Position numbers and translations under genes: made by a program. The notes beneath the pieces were generated by a model that was not told where the DNA came from, made no database searches, and was given only the letters and a program-made list of their open reading frames with translations. Positions 26,901-39,454 of a stretch of 64,000 nt of DNA are shown piece by piece. Origin of the DNA: Dirofilaria immitis (lineage: Eukaryota > Nematoda > Chromadorea > Rhabditida > Onchocercidae); contig JAKNDB010000086.1 of the NCBI GenBank assembly GCA_024305405.1, forward strand, positions 124,001 to 188,000. Direction: 5' to 3'. Numbering within the stretch: the stretch's first letter is position 1; every line of letters begins with the position of its first letter.

Positions 26901-29900
26901 CAACTATTCTCAATTTAAACAACAGTTGCATAATAATCCGAAATTTTATAGGTAGATAGCATACAGCGATCACATGGAATCCCTGTGGCACCAATACATA
27001 AAAAAAAACTCGAACAATGATACAGACTTGGTGTCCGAAATTGTTCCACCAATAAAAATGCGACAGCACAATAAGTAATCATATCATTCTTTTCGGAAAG
27101 AAATATTATTCAGTTGTAGTATTTCTGCATGTTGTTTCCAACTATATAATTTTATGATGACGTAGAATTTGACATCGTTTATTCATATTTTAAGATTACG
27201 TTATGCTGCTAATTAAAGTAGAAAATTGTACACTTGGAGGACAAATATTCATTAGTGTTTAGACTATTAGTTCATTTTCCTTCATTCCTTCCTATTTTAT
27301 GATGTTAGTAGTCGCTGAATTTTCATCATATTTTTATTGTTATACGATGAAATGTCATTACTTCTTGGGAGCCAATAATATGCAGAATGATATTATTATA
27401 TTAAATTATGATAAACTGCAAAATAAATTTCGAATTTTTAAAGACATCTGATAGAAAATAAGAATAAAGATAAAACAACACATCGAACAGTTTAAACTAT
27501 TATAGTAGTGCTAAACGAGAGATTAGCCTTGTTAGCCTGAAGGAGACAGATTCACGAAAAACAAATCTTGTAACCATCAACAGGCACTCGATACACGCAT
27601 CTAAATCAAAGGTAAGGTGGTCATTGCATCATCTCTTATGAACTTTGAGGATTTTTCACCTAAATATTTCTAATAAAAAAGTATGATAAAATTGATGTAA
27701 TTTATGGATACATTAACCGATAGAGTACAATACATATTATAGAATAGAGATCTCTCGACGTGTATTTTGCATAATTTTTAGAAATTTTCCAAATAAAACG
27801 CTTTAATTCAGGTTGCTGAAAAGCACTGCCTCCAAAAAAAGCTACGTCGTTTGAACAGACATCAGGGGATGTTGAAACTTCAGTACTACCGCTACAGAAT
27901 CGTAAACTTAGAGGTGAAAGGATGGATTTTACTAGGAGATGGCTCACTGGAGATATCAAATCATGGATCGCTGTTCAACCAAAACCAGATTTAATCCTTG
28001 GTGGAGTAGAAGAGGTATGTGTATGCATGTATGTGCTTTCTCTTGTGTATGTACATTACTTGATTTGATAATATGTCTCCGATATTAGCCAGATTCTTCT
28101 GTCTTAGCAGTTTTGAGTTTGTTTTGTTAAAATATCAATATAATACGCTAATCCCGTACTCTCTTAACTGTGTACTATAATTTCAACTTCTTTTTATTAC
28201 CCACATACTCTTTTTCTAGTTAGGAAATTATAAATCGCTTGAGTTGGAGAGAAGTGATCGCAAGAATGCTTTAATAAGAATCAAAATTCCTGTCTTACTA
28301 CTAAACTTTCCAAAAATTTATAACTTGAGATAATTTTTTCATTTTTGGAAACACTCTATAATAGGAGTATTTAATTGCAAAATCTATGATTTTCAATTTA
28401 CATGGGTGTAAAGAAATTGTTCTACACCTACTCATTAATGGAATAAGCAGATAGAAAGGTGTACGGAGTTATTTTGGATAGTAAATAAAAATAGATTGAG
28501 AACTAGTTATTTTTGGAATTTTTAGAAATATGACATGTTGACTCTGAGACTTCAGTTTTTGCTTACCTAGAAATTTGTCAAGCGATCGTAGAAAATTTGT
28601 GGAAAGTTAGAAGAAGATTGGAAAAAAAGATTTTCTCTCGATTTTTTGGAAAGATATGAATGAAAATCACTCTTTTTTGAGTAAGATAATTGTAAGATAA
28701 GCGCAACTTCTAAATTTAACTCGAAAAATACTTCTGAAAAGTTACTACTAATCTCAGATATGCTGATTAACATTGCATCGAAGTTAATGTCCTAGTAATT
28801 CCTTGTTGTAATCATAATTAAGTGTCAAATAATCGTGGAAAAAAAGTTTCTTATGCATTCCGAGGATGGAAATCAGAAGAAATATGTCCAATTTAAAAAA
28901 AAAAAAAAACGAAAATTTGAAATCTCTTATTGTTCTAATAATTCTTTCCGTTCCTTGTACTAAAACTACTGGATGTTGTTATAGCCTTTTGTATAAAATT
29001 GATAATTCTTGTTTTTTAAATAACGGGTTGGTTATTTGTTAGAATTTACAAAAAGAAAAGGCTAATTGTACTTGTGCTTAAGAGAAATGGAACTGAAAGG
29101 AATGATCACAGCTTTCTTTAAAAAGCGGAAAAATATATCCATTTCCTTTTTCCTTCTTAAGGTCCAGTCACTTATGTGCAAAATCTGATATTCCTAAATA
29201 AACTAGAAATTGTTAACAAGTAGTTATTAAAGTACTGATTAAGATTAAGATTTTCATTGAAAATTTCTCGGGATATGCAGATTTGATATACCAAAAAAAA
29301 AATAAAAAATTGCATAGAGTTGATGATGATACATGACATGACAATCACCTTGTAGTTTGTGATAATTGCTGCAGGAGCCTGATATTGATGAACATTCGCT
29401 AGGAAGTTGTTCAGCGGAGGTGGCAGCAATCAATTCAGTAGTTAGAAAGAAAAAAACGCCAGATGTACCGGATCTCATTCAGAATATTGCTTCCACAGCC
29501 AAATATATAAGGTAGGAAAAGATGTTTATTTCAATACACCTATTGAATGATTTCATCCTACTTCTCTTAATTCAATAAATTCGATTGTTTCGCTCATCTC
29601 ATATTGTCTAGCGTATTTCGTTATTGTATCTGTTGATTCACTTTTTTGTAGATATTCAAATGCTCATCAGATGGATCTTTCGATGCCTAAAAACGGTAGT
29701 AATCAATATCTCCAACAGATAGATCCAATTAAACCTCGAGCAATAAAGGCACAAGCTACATCGTCCTTTCCAACCAAGAGTATTAACAGCCTGAATGATT
29801 TCACTAGTTTTCTCAATCATTCTGCAATAATAATGTTTGGTTCGTAATATTCAGTGTATTTCAAATTTTACAACTCTTTATTAAAATGAGAGAAAGTTAT

Positions 29901-32900
29901 CATCAAAGGGAAAATTGACCAGTTCAAGTGAAATGCCGAGTGATAGTACTTCTTTGTTAATATAATCAGTATTTGATAACATTTCAGGACAAGTAGTTGT
30001 GATATAAATAGTAATCAAGTTCCATTACAAAGATTTCCATCGCACAATCGGATGTCAGAGCAAAGATGCTATGACTATAATGCAATATCATGGAGATCCG
30101 CATCTCAGGTACACTTTTTTCCTTCTTTGTATGCATCGATATTATTTTATTCCATCAGATAAATTATTAATAAATAAGGGACAAATAATGAATTTAGGAC
30201 CCCCATCATAATACACTGAGTAGTGTTCCATCAGAAGACATACATCTTTCTACACGGGAAACGGGCGCATTTGCGCCACTACAACCACTCAGCATTGTTA
30301 CGATGCGTGGTTCAGTCATCAGCTTACCAGATTCCTCTAACGTTCGACCTCAGCCTCTTCATAATGTAGATCCTATTGTAGCGATCGATGCATTAGTTGC
30401 GGAGTTGGAACTCAATACCGATCAGGTGCTTCTCTTATTACACAATATTAAGTACTAAAATATATTGAGTCTTGTTTCCTCAGAGAAATAAAACAGAATC
30501 AACAGAATCTATTCTCTCACTATAAATTAATTATTAGCTGAAATGTAACGATCATTATCACTTATTATTTCTGTATCTAAATTATGACAATATTTCCCTA
30601 AACAGTTTTTTTCAAAAACTTAGGTTTGAATTTAGAAAACATTCCAGACATCAGTGGCTAACAAGCGCTTTTCTTTTCCCACCGGTAATGAGTCGCGTAT
30701 GCATCATGCTGCTAACTACGAGAAATCGGCCAATAACAAACATGTAAAATATAGTAATATCAAGTCATCTACTAAGACAAAGTACGATATGTGATTTGGT
30801 TAATTAAAGAATTTTTTTTTTTGAATCATGAGAAAGGATATTCACATATCTCTCAGATTCCTGGATAGACATGATTAAAGTAAGCATTCATTAAGTGAGT
30901 AATCCGCATAATTATAGGTCCGAAAACAGTACTGGTCGTATGCAACAACCTCAGAAACTAAGAGATTCCTTTAATGAAATGACGAATATGCTGCAAAGTG
31001 TCATTAGTGATGTGACAGCATCAAAAGACCTACCCAGAAGTCGTAAATATGTGCGTAAGTATTGCACTAATGCAATTTAGTCTTGATTTTCAACAGTAGA
31101 TAAAACAATAATTATAGAGCTTTTAATATAATTTGCAGAAATGGCAGTGAAAAACAGTTCGATGTTATCGATGTTGTCTCCATTTGAAACAATTAATCAG
31201 GAAAAGTTGAATCCAAGCAAGGTGGAAGCTATGCAATCTATATTCGAGAATAAACAAGCACAACAACGTAATTATTTAATACCTTTTCCCTCCTTAACAT
31301 TTCTTATTAGAGAAATTATTATTGCTATGAATCATTATGTTATTTTTTCAATTCTACGCTGCAATATCAGAAATCATATCGAGACTTAATACGTTATCAT
31401 AATACTTCATATAAAACATCTTCTAATAATCCGTCGAAAATTATCAAAACCATACTCACAGATTAATTGATACTAATCTAATTTCCTCAAATTTAGTATC
31501 TGTTACTGGAAGCGTTCAAATAAGAACGGTAGGAGTAGTAGTATCTTTTACGCTTCATCACACCAAATTTTTTGAAGTTAATGAGTTGAAAAAGAAAAAG
31601 AGATAACTTCAAATAAAACTGATTTATTGTGGTGTCATCAGGACATTGCATAATATGTGACATGCGATATCGTGCTGTCTTAATTTAATAGACTTTTTAT
31701 TTGCTCTAGTCATTGCTATTCCTTGTAGTCATTTTTGATCAAATTTAAAATTCATAAATTTCTCAAGTAAAATTTCATTGACGACGTAATGTTCTTTAGA
31801 AAAGGATAAATTGTTATATACTTGATTCATCTTTCGATTTCTTTTTTTCAGAATATCTGTTTTCTATTTATGCTTCCGTTTCTTTATTCATCTTAGACAT
31901 ACGATTTGGCTGTAGTATGTCTTCCTCGGTATATACCTTGTTTCGATTCTTTTACAAAATTTCATCCTTATTTTACAGCTAAATCAATATGGCGCCATAG
32001 TATTTCTTACGGTAATAATGATAATGTTCTATCAGTTGCAAATACCAAAGAGGACGATAATTATTACGAAATTAATGATATTGATGTTGCTCGAAAAGAG
32101 GTATGCAACAGCAATGCATAAATTAAAAATTAGCATCGTATAAAATTATAGAACCTTCTGAAGCTTGATCAAATATGACTAACAGAAGTACTGAATATTT
32201 TCAGTTCCTTCCTGCCCATGCGAAATCATCGAGATCATCAAGAGAGCAATCATCTTCAGCGGTTCGTATAACTTCTCAGTCAAAGCGATGCATTCCTTCA
32301 GCATCTGTACCATTAAGATCGGAGTTTGTTCCAGTATTTCCAGTGACTCACCCGCCACCTCGTCCATCAGGTCAGCATTCGTAGCAAAATTGGACTTTAC
32401 ATATTAACTTTTTGGAATTAAATTTTATTCGAATGAATAAATAAACTTTATCTCTTCCTTGATGAATGCAGCTTTCAGTAAATTATTGAGATTGAGTTAT
32501 TGACCTCTTGAATCATTTCTTTTTCTAATATTTCGTAGAGAATTCTAGTAAATCATCGTTTTAGAGCCAAACTATTAGTTATCATCTATAGAAATAGTAA
32601 ATAAAAGCATTTTTCCAGGTTCCACAAATTCCTCTCAGACAGGTGGTTATTACTCTTCCGGTTCATCTTTAGGTGCTCAATCATCATACCCATCACCAAG
32701 TAGCCACTCATCGATACCACATTCGTCTGTTAATCGAGAGTCGGTTCTTAGAAAGCAGTCGATTCCCTCTCATATAGTCAGTTTGGACGAAGATGATGGC
32801 TTCTACGATAATATTCAGGTTATCGGAATAATGTTATTACTGGACTAATTTAATGAAAAAAAATGATACAGAAAATTCACACTTTGTCTACTCATCATTC

Positions 32901-33627
32901 ACTCAAATATGATCAACAATTGAAAGTTTACATCATATCAGATCGACGAGAAAAGCTGTTCACGTGGCAGCGAGCTTGATAGTGTGTCGACCAGTAGTCA
33001 TCGTATTTTATCAACTAATGCCAATAAACTACCCGCTTTAACCAATAAATCAACAAGTAATCGAATTGGTCAATTTCTACGGAAAATCAGTGCATCAAAA
33101 CCACCTATCAGTGCTGCCTCATTGATATCACTCAATAAGGTTGGTACTTTTTTTGTTGCAAGTGCACACAAAAACAGTTATTAAGAGATCGGGAATGAAG
33201 GAACTAGCTGTATATCATTTTTATAAATGGTAGATAAAATTGTTTATATTTCAGGTGGCTAGTGAAATAATACCAACCAGACCGATTCCTTTGATGAAAA
33301 GTAGTAGTATGAATCATTATCCAGGGAAAAAGCACACTATAAAAAATATGAACGACATCACATGTCCTAGTAAGTTGAATTAGTTCTAGTTTATTATTAT
33401 TCTGGATGCTGAATGTCGTGGAAGTTATCTCTAAATGTTTTGGATTCAATATTTTTCAAGAACTCTTCAGTGACATAAAATTATTTATTTTTTGATAAGT
33501 AATATTACATCTAAAAAATATGTCTCAATTATTTCATGTTCAAACTTTAGTGGTGGAGGATAAACGTAGTGGATTGAGTCAGCGTCTGAAGAATTCCATA
33601 TTTGGAAACAAGAAGCGCCTGAATTAA
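10132..33627 (+). CDS. Very large multi-exon, Ser-rich scaffold-like protein, family not recognised
   Basis: About 35-40 exons can be chained on the plus strand; most junctions keep phase. The start ATG at 10132 opens exon 1 (to 10250), which joins 11403-11524 and 11789-11863 in phase. The stop is TAA at 33625-33627. The product is probably well over 1,300 residues and is rich in Ser, Asn and basic residues, so largely disordered. Ordered pieces: a mixed beta/alpha segment at about 19.6-21.0 kb, a coiled-coil-like helix at 26737-26881 (LDQMIDQARYSHYQHRNKF), a segment DFTRRWLTGDIKSW at 27812-28014, a poly-proline motif HPPPRPSG (32205-32371) and a basic C-terminus FGNKKRLN. I infer a cytoplasmic adaptor or scaffold. 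Several one-base frame breaks fall at homopolymers (15947-15956, 21481-21487, 27000-27008, 27834-27840). Two genes rather than one, split in the 17.0-19.4 kb gap, cannot be excluded, although phase 1 carries across. Confidence 0.7.
17039..19355. other. Long AT-rich intron or gap within the scaffold gene
   Basis: No exon-like segment was identified on either strand. The flanking exons join in phase 1, which supports an intron but would occur by chance one time in three. Confidence 0.5.
19356..21810 (+). other. Large scaffold gene: folded (possibly PTB-like) segment
   Basis: Exons at 19356 to about 19473, about 19566-19802, 20022-20147, about 20226-20272, 20381-20489, about 20802-20892, about 21125-21175, about 21479-21563 and 21631 to about 21799. 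The text alternates hydrophobic strands and a helix: KKVEVLGTKYAATREHLELL, TISDCLRNS, CTKLCISVIDC, FYIIRVERKYGMYSITI, then AQVTVLISPSTNMNFYQCL. The order strand, helix, strands recalls phosphotyrosine-binding (PTB/PID) domains, but no diagnostic motif is certain. One frame break lies near 19670 (between THF and YDTISD) and another at the A7 run 21481-21487. Exon borders at 20147-20226 are ambiguous. Confidence 0.45.
23700..23930. repeat. Degenerate tandem repeat with an (AT)n core
   Basis: A unit of roughly 40-60 bp containing TGATTAGACGAGTCA, GCATATCTATGA and ATATATACGACAAA-TCATCGTATATAT recurs about four times with variation, and includes a pure (TA)n tract at about 23881-23909. It lies in a scaffold-gene intron. 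Confidence 0.8.
24168..24562 (+). repeat. Pair of identical 36-bp direct repeats
   Basis: A 36-bp string, which includes TAGTTGTAAAAGTGAACTTA, occurs at 24168-24203 and again at 24527-24562, about 323 bp apart, in a scaffold-gene intron. No open frame lies between them. Confidence 0.85.
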
Positions 33628-36600
33628 ATTTTTGAATGAATCAAATTTGCGAATCAAATTGGATGAATCAAATAACTCATTCTCATTTGAATTCATGAAA
33701 CCGTCCAATACAGTGGCATCTGCATGCTTCTTAGTTCTATTTTCTCTATTTAATAAGCAATTTGATTACTTTACTCCTTTTGCTGATTGCTTTGATTGGT
33801 CTTTCGAGATTGAAGAACGAAATTGATTATTCCTATTTTTGTTTACGAAGGAATAACTAACTGCTTATTATTGCGATTGATTTCTGTTATGTTTCGCATC
33901 TTTTTCCATAGTATGAAGATGCTATGTAGACAGTGAAGTTCAGTTGCAGATATACTTTTGGCTGTCCCAAGTTTTCGATTACTTCAAATACAATTTGTTA
34001 TTACCGGAGCTGCAGATATGATTAATTAGCATTAAAACTAGTCCAATGCATACACATATACCCATGACCGGTTTGATAGTTATTTCGTTGTTTCTTTAGT
34101 TCAAAAATGTTTTTGTAGTCATCGTTAAAATTTTTATTTGAACTTTGAAAACAAAAAGAAAAAGTAATTGTAACATAAGATTTGATACTGAGAAGAGTTA
34201 TTGTTGTACAGCTGAAAATCGAGTCAAATAATTACCAGAACAAATTATGAAGTTAATGACTGGAATTATGGTAATCGGATTTCATGACATATCCATACAT
34301 CAATTTTGCAGTAATGAATCGGATAATTTTATTTTAAAATTTGTCATAATTAGTTTAAGATATGAATTTAATTTGTTCACAGGAATTTATAATCTATTAC
34401 TATACCTGGCTATTTTTTTAAATTAGTCACTTTAAGCTGCAGAAATTCTCATCAATATTTCAAATGTATACGACGATTTCTTTGACATTCGTTAAAATGG
34501 AAACACTAATTCATAATTGACGATATTTTTGACATTCTAAAGCATTCGTTACATGTTTTAATGCAACTACTAACTCACTAAATTTGAAGCCAATCATAAT
34601 TTGTTTTAGGGATTTAAAAATTACTGTCAAAGTTGTTGTGCTTTTGTTTATAAGCTTTGGTATCTAGTAGCATAATAATTGTTAATCCAAACTGCTTTTT
34701 ACCGTGAAATAGTGTTGGTAATGAAACTCAAGAAAGCCAATCTTGTAAAATTTTCATCCTATTATCCCCAAGAAATAGATGTGCTTTTGGATAAAACCTT
34801 AGTTTTACTAATAATTTATTAATAACTTGGTAGATAATATCATAAATCTTGAAACCTCTTAGTACATATTCATTTTATTCTTGCAGTGTTACCACTTATC
34901 AATAGTACTCCTGTGGAAAATTAAAAATCGGAATACCGATTGAAATCGAAATGATAGTGCAGTAGAATAATGATAAGATATACTTCAGTAAAAAATTATG
35001 TTTAATAGACGAAATTATAAGCAAGTATATTTCCATATTTTCCAAATCAATTATATTTTGCAGGATACACTGACAACTACTATTAAGAAAAACAAATGTG
35101 TTAGGAAAAAATCAAGATCAAGAAGAGATATAATTTAATTGTATTCGTATTTCATTACTAATCATCAACTACTTGTTAACAATTTTTATTAATCAGCAAT
35201 GCTAACAACTGCCCATCCATCATGCATCATGCTTTATTCAATTAAAATTAAATCATCACTAGACAAGAAATATTATTAGCATGTTATACAGCTTTGTAAC
35301 TTTGAATTAGTTGGGAAAGTCAGTAGGAAAACTCCTGAATAGTTTACTGTTAGAAAGCAAAATTCCTCTCACCAACGACAAAGAGTTGGTAGTACCTGCA
35401 TAAACACTGAAGTAAAACATTGACTGTGAAAGTAAACCTTATTTCTAAAACCGGTTACTGGATTTATGCATGGAAATCGATTTTCTCGTCGTCCAGCTTC
35501 AGTTTACCAAAATAACTTGTTCCGATTAATCGTCTAAGATTCCCTATAACTTCAAAGTAAATTTAAATTCTTTGAGTCAAACGACACAATATTTATAAGA
35601 TGTAAAAAACAAAATCTGAGCAGCCATGATGATCTTGCTCGATACAATCTATAATAATGTAAGATCTGAAATAGTAGTAGTTAACGCTCTTCTTGCAAAC
35701 AAATTTACTTATTTCCCATATGCGGTAGAGTGTACCAGAAATCGCCAGAAAAGAAATTATCGTCATGATAAAGACAGATTCGAGAACAAATAAATTTTTC
35801 TATGGAAGGAAAAAAATATACTTCATAAGTTGGATTTATCGTTTCTAAAATAAATGGAATACGTGAGGTTAACTTTATCAAAGATGTATTCCAAATAGTG
35901 GATTACTTTGTTCTCGACAATAATGTTATTATAATCTTCTCTCTGATCCTCTTTAAAGCACTTCAGAGATTTAATAATTTTTCGTTTATGTTAACAATTG
36001 ATGACAATATGCTGTAGCATCTTACTCGAAGATATGTGAAAAAGATACACTCAAATTACTTAAAAATTACTTAATTAGCATATCAATTTGCTTATTCTTG
36101 CACTCCTTCATATTTCAACTTTGGTTAATTATTAATAAGAATATTTTCAGCGAGACTGATTCATTTATAAATTAAAAACAAAACTAGTGAGATTGTAGTT
36201 TATTGACTCAATGATGCCTGATTTAGCATGATATTAAATTACTTCAACTGTACATTTATTTCGAATATATTAGCTTCCTCCGTAAGAAGTTTTATCGCCA
36301 ACTAAAGCACAGTTGGTCAATTCACTAATAATTACTTTATTCTCATAACGGTTATTGAACAAAAGCTTACAAGGAAACTCTTATTTGCTATTCACATATT
36401 AGACATTAAGTGAGCAACTCTCATTTAGGAATTTTTAGACTGAATTTTTAGATTACACACTATTTCTGCATAACATCGAGATTTATATTCTTTTATTTAC
36501 CAACCAATGAACAAAGGAAAATGATTGCTTTCAACTCTCAGAAGTCTGTTTAAAAACGATAAAAGATACATACAAAAAAATATTTAGGAAGGGAATAATT

Positions 36601-37234
36601 CGGTATAACGATCATGTACTGCTGCTCACACATCAAATGATATGCATGGAGGAAATATTTATTATTTCCGATTTATTATTTATTCCAAATTAAAATGAGT
36701 GTGGCCTCCAGATATAATATGATCAATATTACGGATCAGCATTTATTGCTGCAAACTGAAATTCACAGTTTAGAATTACTAATATGCCAAACATATAAAC
36801 AGTAACACCAGTAGCGGCTTCTTAAAAAAGTTTGTATATTAATCACTGTGAAAAATGAAATAAATGCATATATATCATATCTTTCGATATAAAAGAGATA
36901 GTTCATAATCGATCTACGCTACAGGAATATAGATGAAATCTATAAAAAAGGTGAGCAGGATCAAACTTTCTTCTTCCATTATTTTTAGATGCAAAATTCA
37001 ATTTTTATTGAACACTTTCATTTTGATTTATAGAAAAGAATTGCAAGCTCAAAAAAAATTGACTGGAAATTATGTTTGAATATAGACGACATAGAATCAT
37101 CAGCAGTAATCACCAGTAGCAAGTTTCGGAAACAATGAAAATTTCTTTAGATAAAACTCCATTAAAAAATAATATCTTTAAATTTTGTAGACTGTCAATA
37201 TATTAATAAGAACATAAAAAACATGATGGTAAAT
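33628..37234. other. Intergenic region between converging genes
   Basis: This 3.6 kb stretch separates the 3' ends of the scaffold gene and the NKIRAS-like gene. I see no coherent exon chain on either strand. Confidence 0.55.
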
Positions 37235-38999
37235 TCATAAATCCATTATTATAGCAGTGTTAGATTTCTCAGCTTTCAGCTTCTTAGAGAGAGAAAATTT
37301 TGATTCTCCTGTAATAAAATAAATGATTAGACGATTCCGATAGTTTCTAATCCAACTATTGCATAAAATTTGTCTTAAAGATGGCCATCCATACAATGAT
37401 TACGAATGACATCATATCGGACAATGAGATGAATAGGATGTTGCAAGATTTTTTTGTGATTTCAAATCAAAATTTAAAACTTTTTCAGGCCGATAAAATA
37501 GTCTTATCTTTTTCACACATTTTTGCAAAAGAAAACTTACGCTGTGAGTGAAAATGTCGGCTACCTAAATATAACACTAAATCAACCAATGTGTTACGGT
37601 TCTTTGCAGTTACTTCATATAATTTCACTGAAAATTTTATATGTTCCATAATAAAATGAATGATTAGACAATTCCAATAGTTTCTACAAGCAGAAGAGAT
37701 GAAATCTCAATAAGCATAAGAGTAATTATATTCAGAAAGGACGCTGCATTCAATAAAAGTTTATCGTCAGAAAGGAAGTTGACACAATAAAAGTTCCTAA
37801 AATAAATTAGGGATGTAAAATATTGAAAATTACAATAACCTTTTTCTTTGGTAGCCCAACTTCGCGCAAATTCACTATCAACCTTTCTACCTGGAAGATC
37901 AGTCATGTTTCCCAAAACAACTATAGGCACCTGAAAGTTAAAATGTCATAAAATATTCCACTAACAATGAAATCATATGGATAAAGAAAAACTTCAGCAT
38001 CTAAAATAATCAAGGCAGATAACACCATTAAATTCTTTTAAACTATAAGAAAGTTGGCAAACAAACATGGAATCACCTCCTTCTTCTCTTTACCAAACTG
38101 TTTATCGATCGTTTTTTTCAACATATCCATTCTATTGAATGTTTCATGATCAATAGTCGAGTATACTAACAAAAATGCGTCTGCTACCTGTATTATGATG
38201 CTCTATTTAAATAGATCGATAGAATAAATATGAGAGATCTTATGGAATGTAATTAGTAAAAGTTATAAAAATGTTATTAGATAATTCAGCTAGCTAATCT
38301 GCAAAGCAGTCATGCAGAAGTATAATAACAAATCTACGTAATTCCTGGAACAGAAATCTCTGAATGAACTGGAAGAATAAAAGAAAAGAATACCTGAACA
38401 TAGGATCGTTTGAGATCAATTGGGCCACTTTCACTAATTCCGGCCGTATCATGAAAAACCATAATTTCTTTAGGTCGATCTCCGTAATCCATCTGCACTT
38501 GATATGTGTCTTCTATCGTAGGTACGTAAGGCTGAAACATATATACGTATATAAATAATAAAGTGCACATATTATCAATATTTTCACCTACATTTAACTA
38601 AGAAACAAAGAAGGAGGAAGGAAATTCATCCCAAAGTGACGTAAAGTTTTTCAAAAATTACAAAAAATAAAAATAAAGAGAAACCTGATTAGTAATATCG
38701 TTGAGACAAGCAAGTTGTTCTAAACAAGCAGTTTTTCCCACCTTTTTGATCCGGCTACCTGTAAGCAAATAATTATTTATAATATTATATTCTAAATTTT
38801 GCTACTACAACTCCACCAGCTTTCCACGTTGCTCTAAAATACATTTTTAACTTCACACTATAATAGAATAACTTAGAAGATGATGAAAAAAGATGCTGAA
38901 AACTTTGATAAGAGAATCCCATCAAAATACTTAAAAATAATATTTTATGAGAGATATTGTAGAAAGAATACTTACAAGAATTCGCATAACTTTACCCAT
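37235..38999 (-). CDS. NKIRAS: kappaB-Ras (NKIRAS)-like atypical small GTPase, 7 exons
   Basis: Exons (high to low): 38999-38976, 38758-38685, 38531-38394, 38187-38077, 37930-37840, 37627-37541, 37308-37235; about 199 residues, the usual size. It is a Ras-fold GTPase; the vertebrate members bind IkappaB and slow its degradation and also act on Ral signalling. Motifs in order: P-loop GSKKVGKT, effector-side [10 protein letters not shown], switch [21 protein letters not shown], base-recognition GNMTDL (where Ras has NKxD), [10 protein letters not shown], and the C-terminal tail [15 protein letters not shown] resembling the NKIRAS tail. There is no CAAX box. The residue equivalent to Ras Gln61 is absent, as in the family. 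The frame breaks in exon 2 at the T5 run 38743-38747; adding one base gives 75 nt and restores both the P-loop and the phase into exon 3. Assignment is firm; the function in a worm is inferred. Confidence 0.9.
37312..37685 (-). repeat. Imperfect direct repeat of about 37 bp flanking NKIRAS exon 6
   Basis: The stretch 37312-37349 (with AATGATTAGACGATTCCGAT) recurs at about 37649-37685 with about three substitutions. One copy abuts the acceptor of the last exon and the other lies upstream of exon 6. This suggests a local duplication around an exon or a short dispersed repeat. Confidence 0.75.
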
Positions 39000-39021
39000 A
39001 GTTCGATTGTATATGGTACCT

Positions 39022-39023
39022 CC
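39022..39023 (-). other. Candidate spliced-leader acceptor of the NKIRAS-like gene
   Basis: On the minus strand AAATTCAG ends immediately before base 39022, 23 nt upstream of the ATG at 38999. No upstream coding exon fits, so this is a likely trans-splice site or a leader-exon acceptor. Confidence 0.45.
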
Positions 39024-39454
39024 TGAATTTCCAATAAGAGCGCTGAGTACTTGAGTTGAAACGCCTGAGAATATATTCACATTTACAAATTATCAGTGAT
39101 CGGAACAAATTAAGAGTCTTCTCTAATATTTTATCATATCATCAAGTAGAAAAATGAGACTATCATTCAATCAAATATTTAAAAACCGAAATTGGAAAAT
39201 GTCTCCTCTCATTTATTCTAAAATGTTTTTGCAAATAGAACGCCTTCGTAATCATAATTCATAAACAGCTACTGAAGATTTCTCCAGGTGTTATATTCCT
39301 CGAATGCACAGATGTTCCTATGCTATCCAATAAAGTTCGCTTTTTATTGTCCCAATTCTTGAAGAATTTTAAGGTTCGTGTCCGAGTTGCAATCTACTGC
39401 GAAATACTTTTACTGGCAAGTGGAATGAGTATGTGAAGTCCGGATGAGCCGGTG

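Larger units (their letters stand above)
22195..33627 (+). other. Large scaffold gene: C-terminal exon block
   Basis: Well-behaved exons: 22195-22399, 22658-22799, 24638-24707, 25246-25387, 26737-26881, 26952-27074, 27812-28014, 29375-29511, about 29652-29845, about 29989-30109, about 30199-30424, about 30641-30779, about 30919-31054, about 31140-31267, about 31979-32100, about 32205-32371, about 32619-32818, about 32942-33138, about 33255-33371 and about 33550-33627. Phases match at nearly every junction; the exceptions are the A9 run at 27000-27008 and the A7 run at 27834-27840. An open stretch at 23345-23480 (NGAKFDNLMSLFTCFDDAP) with a good donor does not fit the phase and may be an alternative exon. 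Confidence 0.75.
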
